From contig NC_087067.1 of assembly GCF_963678635.1 (NCBI RefSeq), positions 25,739,547-25,803,546 on the forward strand: a stretch of 64,000 nucleotides of DNA. The letters run 5' to 3'. The first letter of the stretch is position 1, and the number at the start of each line of letters is the position of its first letter. Positions 34,495-46,534 of this stretch are shown here, in pieces. The position numbers and the translations under genes are program-made. This DNA comes from Symsagittifera roscoffensis. Taxonomy: Eukaryota > Xenacoelomorpha > Acoela > Convolutidae. The notes under the pieces were generated by a model. It ran no database searches, was not told the origin of the DNA, and saw nothing but the letters and a program-made list of their open reading frames with translations.

Positions 34495-35084
34495 CTCCAA
34501 TTAATTCCAATTCATTTTTTGTTGACAATCAATTACAATTACAGTTTTTTGTTGTCATTTAATTGCAATTTAATTGTTTTGATCGCATTTAATTTTTTGA
34601 AAAGCCCTGATTATGATAGAAGTTACCACTAGAAATGAGTCCAGAAGGAGGCGGAGAATTAAGCAGAATGGTCCAAGTGCAGAGTTGGTCTAAGAGCAGA
34701 AAAGTATTAGAAATTATGATTTTAATTGGTTTATGCGGGCTAATTGATAAAATAATTTTTAGAATTGTCAATAATACCAAGAAAATGAATTAATTATGCA
34801 TGAATTGCACAATTTCAATAATTTTTTTTGGTCTTTTTACTTTCTCCGCCTGAAATTCAATATTTCAATATGTTGGAGTGAAACTATTTTGCTTCAAACT
34901 GATTGGCTCGAATTAGCCAATCAAATTTCAGTATCAACTTAAAATGTTATGTTCACAATTTTAAGCCGAATTATAAACACAGCGACAAAGCTGAGCTTTG
35001 CATCACTTGCGATACCACTGTAAGCTACTATTCGTCAGTGAGATAGAAATAACTAGATAAGAAAAAAAATTTAAAAAAACTGGA

Positions 35085-35410
35085 AATACGAAAGCTACAA
35101 TCACAGAAAAACCGACGAGAATCACAACCACCACAATTAGGCAAGTATTGTCCGACTGTCCACTAAGCCAACAATTTGTGTTTACACGCTAATCGGTCTG
35201 AAAACAAAAAAGAAACAAAAGAAATAGTTGTCATAATAAATTCAACATATTTCGAAAATGCGAAAAATTCAATCTCAGAAAAACAGACGAAGCTCACATC
35301 CACTAGCACTAAGTAAACGTTTAGCGTTTTTCGAGTGTCGACTTAGCCAGCAATACTTGGTTAGACACCAAATCAACTGAAAACAAATCATAAAGAGAAT
35401 TGTTGTCATA
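35085..35410 (+). repeat. Tandem duplication of about 180 bases
   Basis: Segments at about 35100-35265 and 35275-35410 share CAGAAAAAC-GACGA, CCACTA-GCACTAA/CCACAATTAGGCAA, ACTTAGCCAGCAATA/ACTAAGCCAACAATT and GTTGTCATAA blocks in order. They are diverged, with no coding frame. Confidence 0.55.
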
Positions 35411-35689
35411 AAAAAGTTTTGAGCGATCAAAAAATATATACGTTTTTAATGTTTATACTACCAGCTGGCCTGATTTAATTCAAAAATGAAAAATTATTTT
35501 TATCCTTATACCGATGCAACATAATTTCACTAAACGGACAAGACAAGAGCCAAAATCATTTAGGCCGAATAAAATTTTTAAGCGAAACAAAACCCAAGAA
35601 CAAACAGCAAATATACGAATTAGCTGGTCCCTCCTTTGTATTGTTTTAAAATCTCCTTTTTCGGCTTCTTTTTTGGCTGAGGGAAGTTT

Positions 35690-35982
35690 TTTCTAGAGGC
35701 GCTTTTGGTGCCAATATATACTATACATGAGTAGGGAGCGCGCGCCAAAAAAAACGCAATTTTTCGGTCGACATTTTCCAAAAAGTGCCCAAAACTGCCT
35801 AAGAGTGCCTTTCAAAGTTTCGCCTGCGGCGCAGAAAACTAGGTCAAATTAGGGTTTCTATGGTGATTTGTGAGAGCTCGGAAAATTAATTCTGTCGGCC
35901 TGAAAAAAAAAGAACAATAAAATTTTCGAAAAAATTTGTAGTTTCGCCCCCTTCGAGAAAATCCTAGATCCGCCCCCTGCAT
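35690..35982 (-). mobile_element. hAT-type MITE fragment (left half, minus orientation)
   Basis: The right edge CCTAGATCCGCCCCCTG is the reverse complement of the terminus of the complete copy at 50992-51422. Internal blocks GGGAGCGCGCGCCAAAA, AAAAAGTGCCCAAAACTGCC and TGCGGCGCAGAAA also match. It is truncated at the other end. A second short end-fragment (TGCATCCGCCCCTG) lies near 36915-36928. Confidence 0.7.
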
Positions 35983-36305
35983 ACATATCGAGTTGTGATT
36001 ATCGGTCCATTTTTTTTCTCTTCCTTTTTTTGGTTGAAAAAAATCCTTGGTCGACTGAATTAACAGCGTTGATTTCTTCCGAAACGTTTTTCTTCCGTCG
36101 TTTTTCCCCAATTGCTCTAAACTTTTTTTGCCGCGCCGAATGCCATTAGTTTTTTTAGGTCGTGCGGTTCGCTGTCGACTTTTCATCCGTCGGGGTCACA
36201 TTGCCTCGGTCCGTAAAATCTGTAAGCACTAAATTCCGTCTATTTTCATGGGCACTTGTATCGTGACAGTGAATCTGCAAAAACACTTAGTCGTTTCAGG
36301 TAAAG

Positions 36306-36765
36306 CAGTCTGCAACGGAATATTTGTGCTCGGTGTGGTTTTTTCTTCAGAAAAATTTCGAATTTTGGTCGAATTTCTTAATCATTATAAGTATTGCTGT
36401 CTTGAGCTCAAATATATAAAAAATTACATGTATTTTTTGTAAAGTTATGGGGACTAAACGTTTCCAATTTGGGGCAATTGACGCGCAATTTCTTCCGTGT
36501 TAGTAAGGCCTAAGCGGAAATTCAATCCGTTTTTACAATCTATCTAAATTAAACTGAGGCATGGTATTGGTTTTTTTAATGCTTTGCTAAACTATATCAC
36601 TGTATTTTACGTAACGTTTGAGGGGATGATTTTCAAAATATACATTTTTTCGTTTTTAGAAACCTTCATCGTTTGTTTAAGCGAACACTTACTCTATAGA
36701 CCCTAAAAAGCAGTCGGAACAGTCAAAACGATGCCTGATTTGAGCTGTCTTGTTCTCTTTTCAAA
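36306..36765 (+). mobile_element. Diverged copy of repeat R2
   Basis: Shares with the full copies CAACGGAATATTTGTGCTCG near the left end, AAAGTTATGGGG, CCAATTTGGGGCAATTGACG, GGGGATGATTTTC and, near the right end, CCCTAAAAAGCAGTCGGAAC and GCTGTCTTGTTCT. The left-end inverted repeat is lost, and the right-end hairpin has degenerated. Confidence 0.65.
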
Positions 36766-37299
36766 GAGACATTATAACTTGGCTCACATATTTGATTAAA
36801 TTGGTTCAATTACAGTAGTGTATAAAAAGCTGCTATAAATTAGTTCGAAAACTGGTGGCATAGTAATAAACCGAAAATTCGAAAATTGTTTGAAAATTCA
36901 TCTCGAGGAAGTTCTGCATCCGCCCCTGCAATAAGGTATGAGACAAAGAAATCTGAAAAAAAAATTGTGAGTTGGCAACTAAATTGAAAAAAAATAAGCC
37001 GACAAACTACAACCCGACTAATCAACTTTTCCTGGAAAAACATGATCCGGTCAGTACTTGAACCCCGGACGTTAGATTTCAAAGACAGATGCAATACCCC
37101 CAAACCGATTGCAATGAACTAGCAGCTGGCTTTTGGTTTCATTTGGAACAAAAGTTAAGTGATTCAAGTGATCCTAATGATTCTAATCGCAAGTTTAATG
37201 AAAAATGTTTGCTAAACTGCTCGTTAAACTGCTCAAAATTTTTTTTTTTACAAAATCGCTTCAAAGTTTTACCCAGATTAGAACATGAGTTCCAATTTC

Positions 37300-40200
37300 G
37301 AAACTAGAAACTGTTCAGGTTTTTTTGCGCCATTTCCACGTTCGTTAACGTCACTTCTATTTACAACACTTCTATTTACGAGTTCTATTTACGTCACTTT
37401 CAGCAGAATAATTTCAATTGAGCTCCAAAAGTGCAAGTATAACTAAAAGCATTCATAAATGCATCAATATGTATGAATGCACATCTGTAGTTATAAGAGG
37501 ACTTCAAGAATTCTTCCTAGAACAAAAATTAGCAAGACCTATTTAAAGTCTTCACAACGTTCATTATTCTTAAAAAACACAACAAAAAACAGCTCCAGGG
37601 AAAAGTGACCACTTTGCATCTGCTAAAAACTCGGCCTTATTAAAACTGTCTTATGAATTAAGTGATTGCACTTTTATTAATTAAAACAACCAGTGCTATC
37701 ATCATTTTGTTCGCAGCGTTTATACAGTGAAGAATTGAGAGGAATAAGAAAAAAAAAGGTTTCTTATTCTAATTTTTTTAATGCAAGTTATGCATAAAAA
37801 TTTCGTTTTTTGGTAATATTGACACTTATACTTACTTTATCGATTAGCTTGTGAAAATTGACATTTTTCTGTTTTTCTGCTTTGGACGCATTCTGCTTTT
37901 TCACCATTCGGATCAGGTTAACACCTCCCACCAAACAGACCAAGTTAAGATTCTCCACCCTAGCTTTCGATAAAAATAAATTTGTTAAGCGCTGCATGTC
38001 AAATGCTCGATTAATTTGATCGGTCTGTGCAGAAAACTTTCTCATGTCGCAAAAGATTTTAAAAAATTCTGCAGTACGATTTGGTATACTACTAAAATTA
38101 GTTTAATCGGTCTATGCAAAAAAAATGGTAAATGGTTTCATGAAACAAAACAGACTTTTTAAACATTATGCAGAGTACATTAATCGAATCCCCTCTTAAA
38201 GTACAATCGAAATCCAGTAATCTTACAAAGTCTTCGTTGTTTGCAAAAACTATTTACTAAACTAACTGCCACTCCCGACCAAAAACTAGAAAAAACAAGG
38301 CGACTATTTTCATTTTTAGAACTAAAATTTTGTTCTTGGTCATTCTTGTTACGATAAATGTTTCAGATAAAAATGATTTCGTCATATTTCTGATTTGAAA
38401 ACGATAGTTCCTGCTTTTACCTCCCATCAAGGATTGTTACCATCATTCGTTTCCCACTTTTTACCCTCGCCATAATCAAAGAAGTGCAATCACGTGGTTT
38501 GTTTTTGGTTACAATTTTTGCACCCCCCTTTTCAAAAGAGTTTCATTCCTATGCCAATTTATTTATTGTACATGTGTCTGCGGTACATGTTGCTAAATTG
38601 TTTACCGTTTCAAAGAATTGTTTATAAAAAATAAAACCATACGCCAATAACAATATAACTCTGATAGCGTTGCGTTTAATATCGCGCAGTTTTAGCTGTT
38701 ACCTTTCAAAACCTGCAGCGTGCAATTGCTTGAGCCGTTGTTAATGTCTATTTCTATTTCCTGTTCAATTTGACTACTTTTGTAGCTCTGGTAGCGATAT
38801 AAGATGGTAGCAAAACAAGAATATTTTTAGATCCTCATCCACCCGAAAAAAGTCTTCATTCCGATTTGATAAAGCTTTCTAATCGCAAGCGCAATGAGCT
38901 GAATTGGCTAAAAATGAAAACTGTAAACTGCTCAAAAATATTACAAAAGTGCTCCAGAGTCTTACCCAGATTAGAACATAGCCAATCGAAGATTGGAAAA
39001 GAGTAATGAACGCAGGTGAACATAAAAAACACTGACTTAGCTGAAAAAATCGCAACTTCCGAATTTCAAAGAAAAAATAGATGCCCTTTAAATTCTTTGA
39101 CTTTCTAGAACGATTTATGGCTGACCTTTTTTAAATGAAGCTGATCCCACATTTTTTGATAACTTTAACCCAACTTGAGAAAACTGGATCAACAGGTAAA
39201 ATTCTTATTCCGCTAGAAATCTAAAAACTGAACTCCCCTTTCGACACTAGAAAATTTTTTTGTCATTCCCACGTTCGTATTTGGAAAGTGCTATTTACGT
39301 CACTTTCAGCAGATGAATTTCAATTGAACTCAAAAAGTGCCTATTTACCTAAGTCCATTCATAATTGCATCAATATGTATGAATATACATCGGTAATTAC
39401 TAGTTGTTTTTTTATTCTCAGCAAGAATTAGCAAGACTCACTATGTTCATTACTCTTAAAAAAACAGCTCCAGGGAAAAAATGACCAATTTCGCATCTGC
39501 CCAAGTTTCGGCCTTAATAGAAATGGCTTATGAATAAAGTGATTGCATTTTTATTAAATAAATCAACCAGTGCTATCATCATTTTCTTCTCTGACTAAAA
39601 ACTCGCAAAATTAAAAATAATGTGAGCAATAAGTAAAAAACCTAATTTTCTATTTGTTTTTTTTTAATGCAAATTATGCATAAAGAATTTGTTTTTTGGT
39701 AATATTGACACTTCTAATACTTATTTTACCGATTAGCGCAAAAAAGTTAAAATTTTTCTGTTTTTCTGCGTTTGGACCCATTCTGCTCTACCCATTCTGC
39801 TCTTACACCATTCGGATCAAGTTAACATCATCCCCACGAAAAAGACCAAGGTAAGATCATCCACCCCAGCGTTTAATTTAAATTAATTGGCAAAGCGCTG
39901 CATGTCAAATACTCGATTCTGATTGGCTGAAAAATCCTTATCGCAACTTGGAACAAAGTAAACATCCTCCAACCCCCCCCCCCAATTATCCCGGGGGAGA
40001 ATGTTAACTTGGTCAGACCATTCTGCTTATAGACTGACGAGACCACCTCGATTTATTCACAAAGAATCCGTTTCTTTTGCAATATTCACAATTCTTATAC
40101 ATAATTTACCGATAAGCTTAAAATAATTAATATTTTTCTGTTTTTCTGCTCTTGGACCCATTCTGATTCTGCCCTTAGACCATTCTGCTTATTGACTGGT

Positions 40201-41595
40201 CACCGAGTCCAAAAGTACATTAAAGATGAGTCCTTTATAACGCTTACTAATCGCAAGCGTAATGAGCTGAATTGGCTAAAAATGAAAATTGTAAACTGCT
40301 CAAAAATATTACAAAAGTGCTCTAGAGTCTTACCCAGATTAGAACATAGCCAATCGAAGATTGGAAAAGAGTAATGAACGCAGGTGAACATAAAAAACAC
40401 TGACTTAGCTGAAAAATTCGCAACTTCCGAATTTCAAAGAAAAAAATAGATGCCCTTTAAATTCTTTGACTTTCTAGAACGATTTATGGTTGACCTTTTT
40501 TAAATGAAGCTGATACAACATTTTTTGATAACCTTAACCCAACTTGAGAAAACTGGATCAACAGGTAAAACTTTTATTCCGCTAGAAATCTAAAAACTGA
40601 ACTCCCTTTTCGACGCTAGAAAATTTTTTTGCCATTCCCACGTTCGTATTTGGAAAATGCTATTTACGTCACTTTCAGCAGATGAATTTCAATTGAACTC
40701 AAAAAGTGCCTTTTTACCTAAGTCCATTCATAATTGCATCAATATGTATGAAAATACATCGGTAATTACTAGTTGTTTTTTATTCTCAACAAGAATCAGC
40801 AAGACTCACTATGTTCATTACTCTTAAAAAAAACAGCTCCAGGGAAAAATGTCCAATATCGCATCTGCCCAAAGTTCGGCCTTAATAGAAATGGCTTATG
40901 ATCAAGTGATTGCATTTTTATTAAATAAATCAACCAGTGCTATCATCATTTTCTTCTCTGACTAAAAACTCGCAAAATTAAAAATAATGTGAGCAATAAG
41001 TAAAAAACCCAGTTTTTCATTTGTTTTTCTTTAATGCAAATTATGCATAAAGAATTTGTTTTTTGGTAATATTGACACTTCTAATACTTATTTCACCGAT
41101 TAGCGCAAAAAAGTTAAAATTTTTCTGTTTTTCTGAGTTTGGACCCATTCTGCTCTTACACCATTCGGATCAAGTTAACATCATCCCCACGAAAAAGACC
41201 AAGGTAAGATCATCCACCCCAGCGTTTATTTTAAATTAATTGGCAAAGCGCTGCATGTCAAATACTCGATTCTGATCGGCTGAAAAATCCTTATCGCAAC
41301 TTGGAACAAAGTTAACATCTTCCACCCCCCCCCCCCCCCCCAAATATCCCGGGGGAGAATGTTAACTTGGTCAGACCATTCTGCCTATAGACTGACCAGA
41401 CCACCTCGATTTATTCTCAAAGAATCCGTTCCTTTTGCAATATTCACAGTTCTTATACATAATTTACCGATTAGCTGAAAATAATTAATATTTTTCTGTT
41501 TTCTGCTCTTGGAACCATTCTGATTCTGCCCTTAGACCATTCTGCTTATTGACTGGTCACCGAGTCCAAAAGTACATTAAAGATGAGTCTTACGG
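37300..41595. repeat. 1.37-kb tandem duplication plus an older third copy
   Basis: Two very similar copies occupy about 38866-40228 and 40236-41590; anchors such as AATGAGCTGAATTGGCTAAA (38891, 40261) give a period of about 1,370 bases. A more diverged partial copy covers about 37300-38030. Each copy contains an inverted R1 element, a block with TTTTTTGGTAATATTGACAC, and a poly-C run followed by CCCGGGGGAGAATGTTAACT. No open frame is kept in all copies. Confidence 0.88.
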
Positions 41596-41670
41596 ACAGC
41601 GTTTTTTACGGGAAGAATCTGGTACCCGATTGCAATACCCTTGCTTATGGCAAGGTTAAACACAGCAAAA
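41590..41670 (-). repeat. Dispersed repeat R4, minus-strand copy
   Basis: On the minus strand it reads AAGCAAGGGTATTGCAATCG, GGTACCAGATTCTTCCCGTA and AAAAAACGC, matching 4570-4640 and 7660-7745. Confidence 0.65.
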
Positions 41671-42074
41671 TTAAGATACAAATAAACACAATCTATAGGA
41701 ATTTTACATTGACCAAATTCTCTTCGCAATACTATTATTAACTCTTGTTGCAAAAGCGATGAGTGATGATTTCCTGATCAAAACAATAATATTTGAAATA
41801 AGTACAAAGATTTATTTAAACCCGTCTGAAATGTTTACAATTGTTGATGCTCACTCAATGGAATTTGCAATACGAATGCAATGATTCAAATTTACTGCTA
41901 AATACAGTTTACTAGAATCCTGTTCTTTTGCTAAAATCCTGTTCTTTGCTATAATCCATCTGCTGCTCCTTCTCTTAAAATTTGAATGATTTCAAAAAAT
42001 TTTCTTGCGATATTTGAAATTCAAGCACTATTAATTAAACCGAGTAATTGATTTCGTACCGTTGTACCCGACGT

Positions 42075-42465
42075 GCACGAGGTCGCTGTTTCTCGTACCC
42101 GATCTCCACTGAGGTCACTGTCTCTCTAACCCAACCCCCACTGAGGTCACTGTCTCTTACCCAACCCCCAAAGAGGTCACTGTCTCTCTTACCCAAACCC
42201 CACTGAGGTCACTGTCTCTCTTACCCAACCCCCGCTGAGGTCACTGCCTCTCTTATCCAACCCTCACTGAGGTCACTGTCTCTCTTACCCAACCCTCACT
42301 GAGGTCACTATCTCTCTTACCCAACCCCCACTGAGGTCACTGTCTCTTTTACCCAACCCCCACTGAGGTCACTGTCTCTCTTACCCAACCCCCACTGAGA
42401 TCACTGCCTCTCTTACCCATCCCCCACTGAGTTCACTTCCTCTCTCAACCGACTCCCACTTAGAC
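42075..42465 (-). repeat. 30-32-bp minisatellite, about twelve copies
   Basis: GAGGTCACTG recurs with 30-32-base spacing (42111, 42143, 42173, 42205, 42237 and onward), separated by TCTCTTACCCAACCCCCACT. Reverse-complemented, the unit is CAGTGACCTCAG followed by YGGGGGTTGGGTAAGAGAGA, the same unit as the array at 19358-19510. There are no unique spacers, so it is not a CRISPR array. A poly-G run follows at about 42512-42530. Confidence 0.92.
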
Positions 42466-42654
42466 AACACGTTATTAGATGAGGGACAGGTTGATTGGGG
42501 GGAAAATTTGGTTGGGGGGGGGGGGGGGCATTACTCTCAAAAACGAGGCAGGCCAAACCTCATACCGGACAGCCTCAAAAATTGCGCCCAAATTTCGATT
42601 GAATTTTGGTTAAAAAACTAAACCCCGGTATCTAGCAGAATGGAACCAGTTTAA

Positions 42655-44180
42655 AACTAGTTATAAACAATTATATTCTTGGTTAAACTATCCCTATAGA
42701 ATATTACTAACTAAACTTCAAATTCCATGTTCTCTGACAATTTCAAAATCCCACTAACTCTGACAATTATTTGTAGTTTCAGCACCAGAAACATTTGAAT
42801 AAATTTTAGAAGACAGTTGTTCTCCGTTGGACAAGTTCCATAAACCTAACCCGCAAATACCAGTATACACTAGATCTATTGAAACCTGGAGATATAAAAG
42901 TAAGCTAAAACTAACCAACGCAGCTTACTGGCACCGCAAAACCAACAGCATGTGTAAGAAAGTCCCACGGTACTCAAACCAGGATGAACCCAGATTGAAA
43001 CTGGACACATTAATCTTTTAAAACCTACTTTCAAGTTAAACACAAAAATGTCAAAATAAAAACCCAAAACACAATAATCTTCTGTTGCGAAAAGGACTTA
43101 ACGAAAACAAAAAAAAAAGAAAAACACCTGATAAAATAGAACAAAAAGTTGAACACAATAATAGACTCTGCCCAAAGAGACGGTAATATTATACTCCCTC
43201 CTTGGCCCCACCACCCAGTAGGACGTCCTGGCCATTCTCTGTAGCCGGCCTACCCCACCGCGCTACAACCACGCTTTGTGAGCCACTTTCTATTTTTGAC
43301 GAGAGTTGCTCTAGGGTGAGCGAATCTTTAAAATAACCGAAACTGAATAAAAATCGTTTTCGCGAAAGCTACTAATAAAAAATCATAAATAAAATAATCC
43401 CACTAACAAGATATACTTATATAAATGCATTGTAAAAGTTTTCTTAGAGCAATTGGAACGAGCAGCAAAGGAGATGAAAACTCGATGACATTCCATCTCT
43501 TGAATGGCGAATCTATTGGTTTGTTGCCGTAGTCACAACCCTCGCAGGATTTAAAGTATGAACACAATATTGCAGTAAAGAAAACCATTGAAACAGAACA
43601 ATGGCCAACACAATGTTGATCTCACATACCGATCCTAGTCACTTGGCTTTTCACACGGAAAAGTCAAACTTCATCTTGCACGTAGTCTCGTTCTAAGCTT
43701 AACGAAATCGCCCCATCATTGCATCGATCTAAAATCTTGACACAATCACTCTTTTCTTCTCTCTACATAAACCACGTCTCTCCTTCCTTCACGAAGCCAC
43801 TGCTCCAACCACTCAAAAGGAAACTACTCCAAAAGAACAGAAGTCTGTCCATCCATCTTTCACTACAATAAACAATTTAAAAAATAAAATCTCTCTAAAC
43901 CCCGGATGGATGGAACCAGTTCTAAACCAGTATTTATATCCAATTATATTAATGATAAAGCTTTCTCTATATAATATTACTAACTAACCAATCGTATTCC
44001 ATCACTAACATTGACACTTATTTGTAAGTGCTGAAACTACTTGTAATTTCAGCACCAGAACAATTTGAATAAATCTTAGACTACAATTGTTCTGGATAAA
44101 CTCCAAGAACTAACTTGCAAAAACTAGAATACACTAGATCTATTGAGACTATGAGACATTTTAGTGAGATTAAGATTGGT
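42655..44180 (+). repeat. Pair of duplicated 260-bp segments
   Basis: About 42650-42905 and 43910-44160 share AGAATGGAACCAGTT/GGATGGAACCAGTTC, ATAGAATATTACTAACTAA, TTTCAGCACCAGAA, ATTTGAATAAAT and TACACTAGATCTATTGA in order. They lie about 1.26 kb apart in direct orientation and are moderately diverged. A GC-rich, tRNA/SINE-like patch (minus-strand GTAGCGCGGTGGGGTAGGCC) lies between them at about 43190-43300. Confidence 0.7.
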
Positions 44181-44312
44181 ATTAGACTAAGCAGTAGCAC
44201 GAACCTATACGGCCGAAAATAAGATAGAGTGACGAACAGACGGTGTACCTTTTCTGAAATTACTCTATGAGAAAGCTACCTATGGCTTTAACTCAAGAAC
44301 TCTTAATTTCAC

Positions 44313-44565
44313 AAACTTTCTCATGTCGCAAAAGATTTTAAAAAATTCTGCAGTACGATTTGGTATACTACTAAAATTAGTTTAATCGGTCTATGCAAAA
44401 AAAATGGTAAATGGTTTCATGAAACAAAAAAGACTTTTTAAACAAATCGAATCCCTTCTTGAAGTACAATTTAAATCCAGTTGTTTTACAAAGTCTTCTT
44501 TGTTTGCTAAAATTATTAACCATACTAACTGCCGCTCCACACCATGCAGATGAAATAATTTACGA
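44313..44565 (+). repeat. Duplicate of 38036-38290
   Basis: ACTTTCTCATGTCGCAAAAG through GGTTTCATGAAACAAAA (about 125 bases) is essentially identical at 38036-38160 and 44318-44440. Similarity then weakens over another 120 bases (AATCGAATCCC, CAAAGTCTTC and ACTAACTGCC blocks). The copies lie 6.3 kb apart in the same orientation. Confidence 0.85.
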
Positions 44566-45224
44566 AAAGCTGAAAACCAGTACATGGATCCCAGTAAATT
44601 AACGAAATCTATGGGAACAACTTTTAATTTTACAACTTCGTGATTATAAACACAGACTTTTATTTGTGTGCATAGTTGAGTTCTGTTCTTTGAATGAGTT
44701 TATAGTTTATATTTATATCTGGTCCTAGTCTGGTTTCACTGCCCGTTTGAAATATAGTGTTAGTGGTGATGGTGGTGGCAATACATGAACTCTGTCTAGA
44801 CGAGTGTCTATTTTAAGTTCTCTTCTATTCTGGGTGGGTGGAATGGGGGCTATTCTCATGCGCGAAGGACCGAATGGGCGAAAAAGGACCGAGTGAGCGA
44901 AAGACCGAACACAAATTTAGCCAAAAGTCAATTTTTTTAAAGAAGCAAATGCCACCTTATATATTAAATGTAACTCCGAACGCGCTATGGACGCAATGTT
45001 CAACTGAACACAATGCTTAAGAATTATTAGGAGACAATGCTTAAAAGGCTATCGAGCGTAACGTTTTAGAAGCATTCAGAGCAACCACCAGAAGTTGAAC
45101 TCGATCCAACTTCAAGGCTAGACAGTACCTACCTAATTTTTGTCCAAAATTTCATTTCATTTCTGTCTGGAACTGTCAAAAGTTCAGTCGGATCACTTAA
45201 AAACAGCAACCTTTATGCTAGGAA

Positions 45225-45835
45225 AGAAAAGTTTTTCGCGAACCGTTTCAATCTATCAGAAAACTTGATCTATCAGGAAACTAGAGTGTCACAATTTGAC
45301 TAGAGTGCTTCAAAAAATTTGTTTCAGAGTTTCATACTTTGACTAAATTGCTTCAAAAAATTTAAGCTTTTCGCGAATTGATTCAGTCTTTGAAAAAACT
45401 TGAAATAATTCAAAGTTTCATTGCTTCAAAAGTTTGCTTAGAAAAACTGAAACTTTTCGCAAACCGATTCGGTCCAAGAAATAATTTGAAAAATTTCAAA
45501 GTCTCACAGCTTTAAAAGTTTGCTTGGAAAATCTTAAATTTTTCGCGAGATGATTCAGTCTATGAAAAAAACTTGTAATAGTTCAAAATTTCATAGCTTT
45601 AAAAGCTTGCTTAGAAAAACAAACTTCTCACAAACCGATTCAGTCTATGAATTAACTTGAAACAATTCAAAGTTTCGCATCAAAAGCTTCTTAAGAAAAA
45701 CGAAAATTTTTTGCAAACTGTTTCGGTCCTCGAAATAATTTAAGTTGAAATATAAATTTGAAATATAAATTTTTTGCAAACTGTTTCGGTCCTCGAAATA
45801 ATTTAAGTTGAAATATAAATGGAAATATAAGTTGA
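45225..45835 (+). repeat. Tandem repeat of about 100 bp with CTTTTCGCGAA units
   Basis: About six degenerate units, each with CTTTTCGCGAAYYGATTCAG, TCTATGAAAAAACTTG, AATTCAAAGTTTCATAGCTT and AAAGTTTGCTTAGAAAAAC. The last part carries an exact 59-60-base duplication (AAACTGTTTCGGTCCTCGAA). Minus-strand frames with a repeated NYFEDRNSLQKI motif come from this repeat and are not genes. Confidence 0.8.
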
Positions 45836-45984
45836 AACCCTTGAAATATAAAATTTCTTCCAATTCGGCGGCGGTCAGTGACAATTTGAAATTTTTGCAT
45901 ATTTCTGCCGGTTTTATATTCGGCCAATTTCACTATTCAGTCCCAGGAAACGTTTACTTTCTTTCCAAATTATTTTATTGAAAT

Positions 45985-46534
45985 CAGATTACCCACCGAG
46001 GAATACCCTGAATACCCACCGAGGAATTGTAACGCAAATTGAAATAGGAATTGTACTCCTGAATACCCACCGAGGAATTGTAACGCAAAATGAAATAGGA
46101 ATGTATTTAAAGTGTGGAATCCCTCATACGCAAAGGATTTCTATCTAGCGGAAGGATTTGAAAAAACATTAGTCACTTGACAAAAGAACTCAAGACAAGG
46201 ACACAGACAAGGAATCAACAGCTTCTATTATCCTAACAAACAAGCTCTATTTGTTACGAGTTAATTCAGAGGTCATGGTCGCGGAAATTAATTTTCTTTT
46301 TCAAACGGTTTGTTTACTCGCCATTTACTAGTGTTTTTGAAAACTACTGTGAACAGAAACCGCATAATACGAAAAATAGTTTTCGTTCTAAGATAATTAA
46401 TAATTTCTCCTGTTTTTAGCTCTTGATTAAAAAAAACTTGTTTCAATTTGATTGGAATGCAAGTCCTGCCCTGTTGATGCTATGCTAGGTGAAAATTATT
46501 CCTCTTGAATTCTCGTCTTCGTCGTTTCAAAGAT
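45985..46534. other. Upstream region of the giant DUF3638 gene
   Basis: It contains a direct duplication of CTGAATACCCACCGAGGAAT (near 46006 and 46061, with a partial third copy) with AACGCAAA-TGAAATAGGAAT. The rest up to the ATG at 46535 presumably holds the promoter and 5' UTR. No TATA box or initiator can be fixed from sequence alone. Confidence 0.4.

Noticed and set aside
35839-36186. Lys/Arg-rich 115-codon minus-strand frame
   Set aside because: The C-terminal half lies in a hAT-type MITE fragment, and the N-terminal half is low-complexity basic sequence without support from splice sites or homology.
36155-36274. Minus-strand 39-codon open block after a TTTTTGCAG acceptor-like site
   Set aside because: It is short, no partner exon is found nearby in a matching phase, and no family is recognised.
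42075-42465. CRISPR-like regular array
   Set aside because: The units are contiguous 30-32-bp tandem repeats without unique spacers, in an animal genome; it is a minisatellite.
45645-45933. Minus-strand frames with a duplicated NYFEDRNSLQKI motif
   Set aside because: The apparent protein repeat is the 60-base DNA duplication in the CTTTTCGCGAA tandem array.
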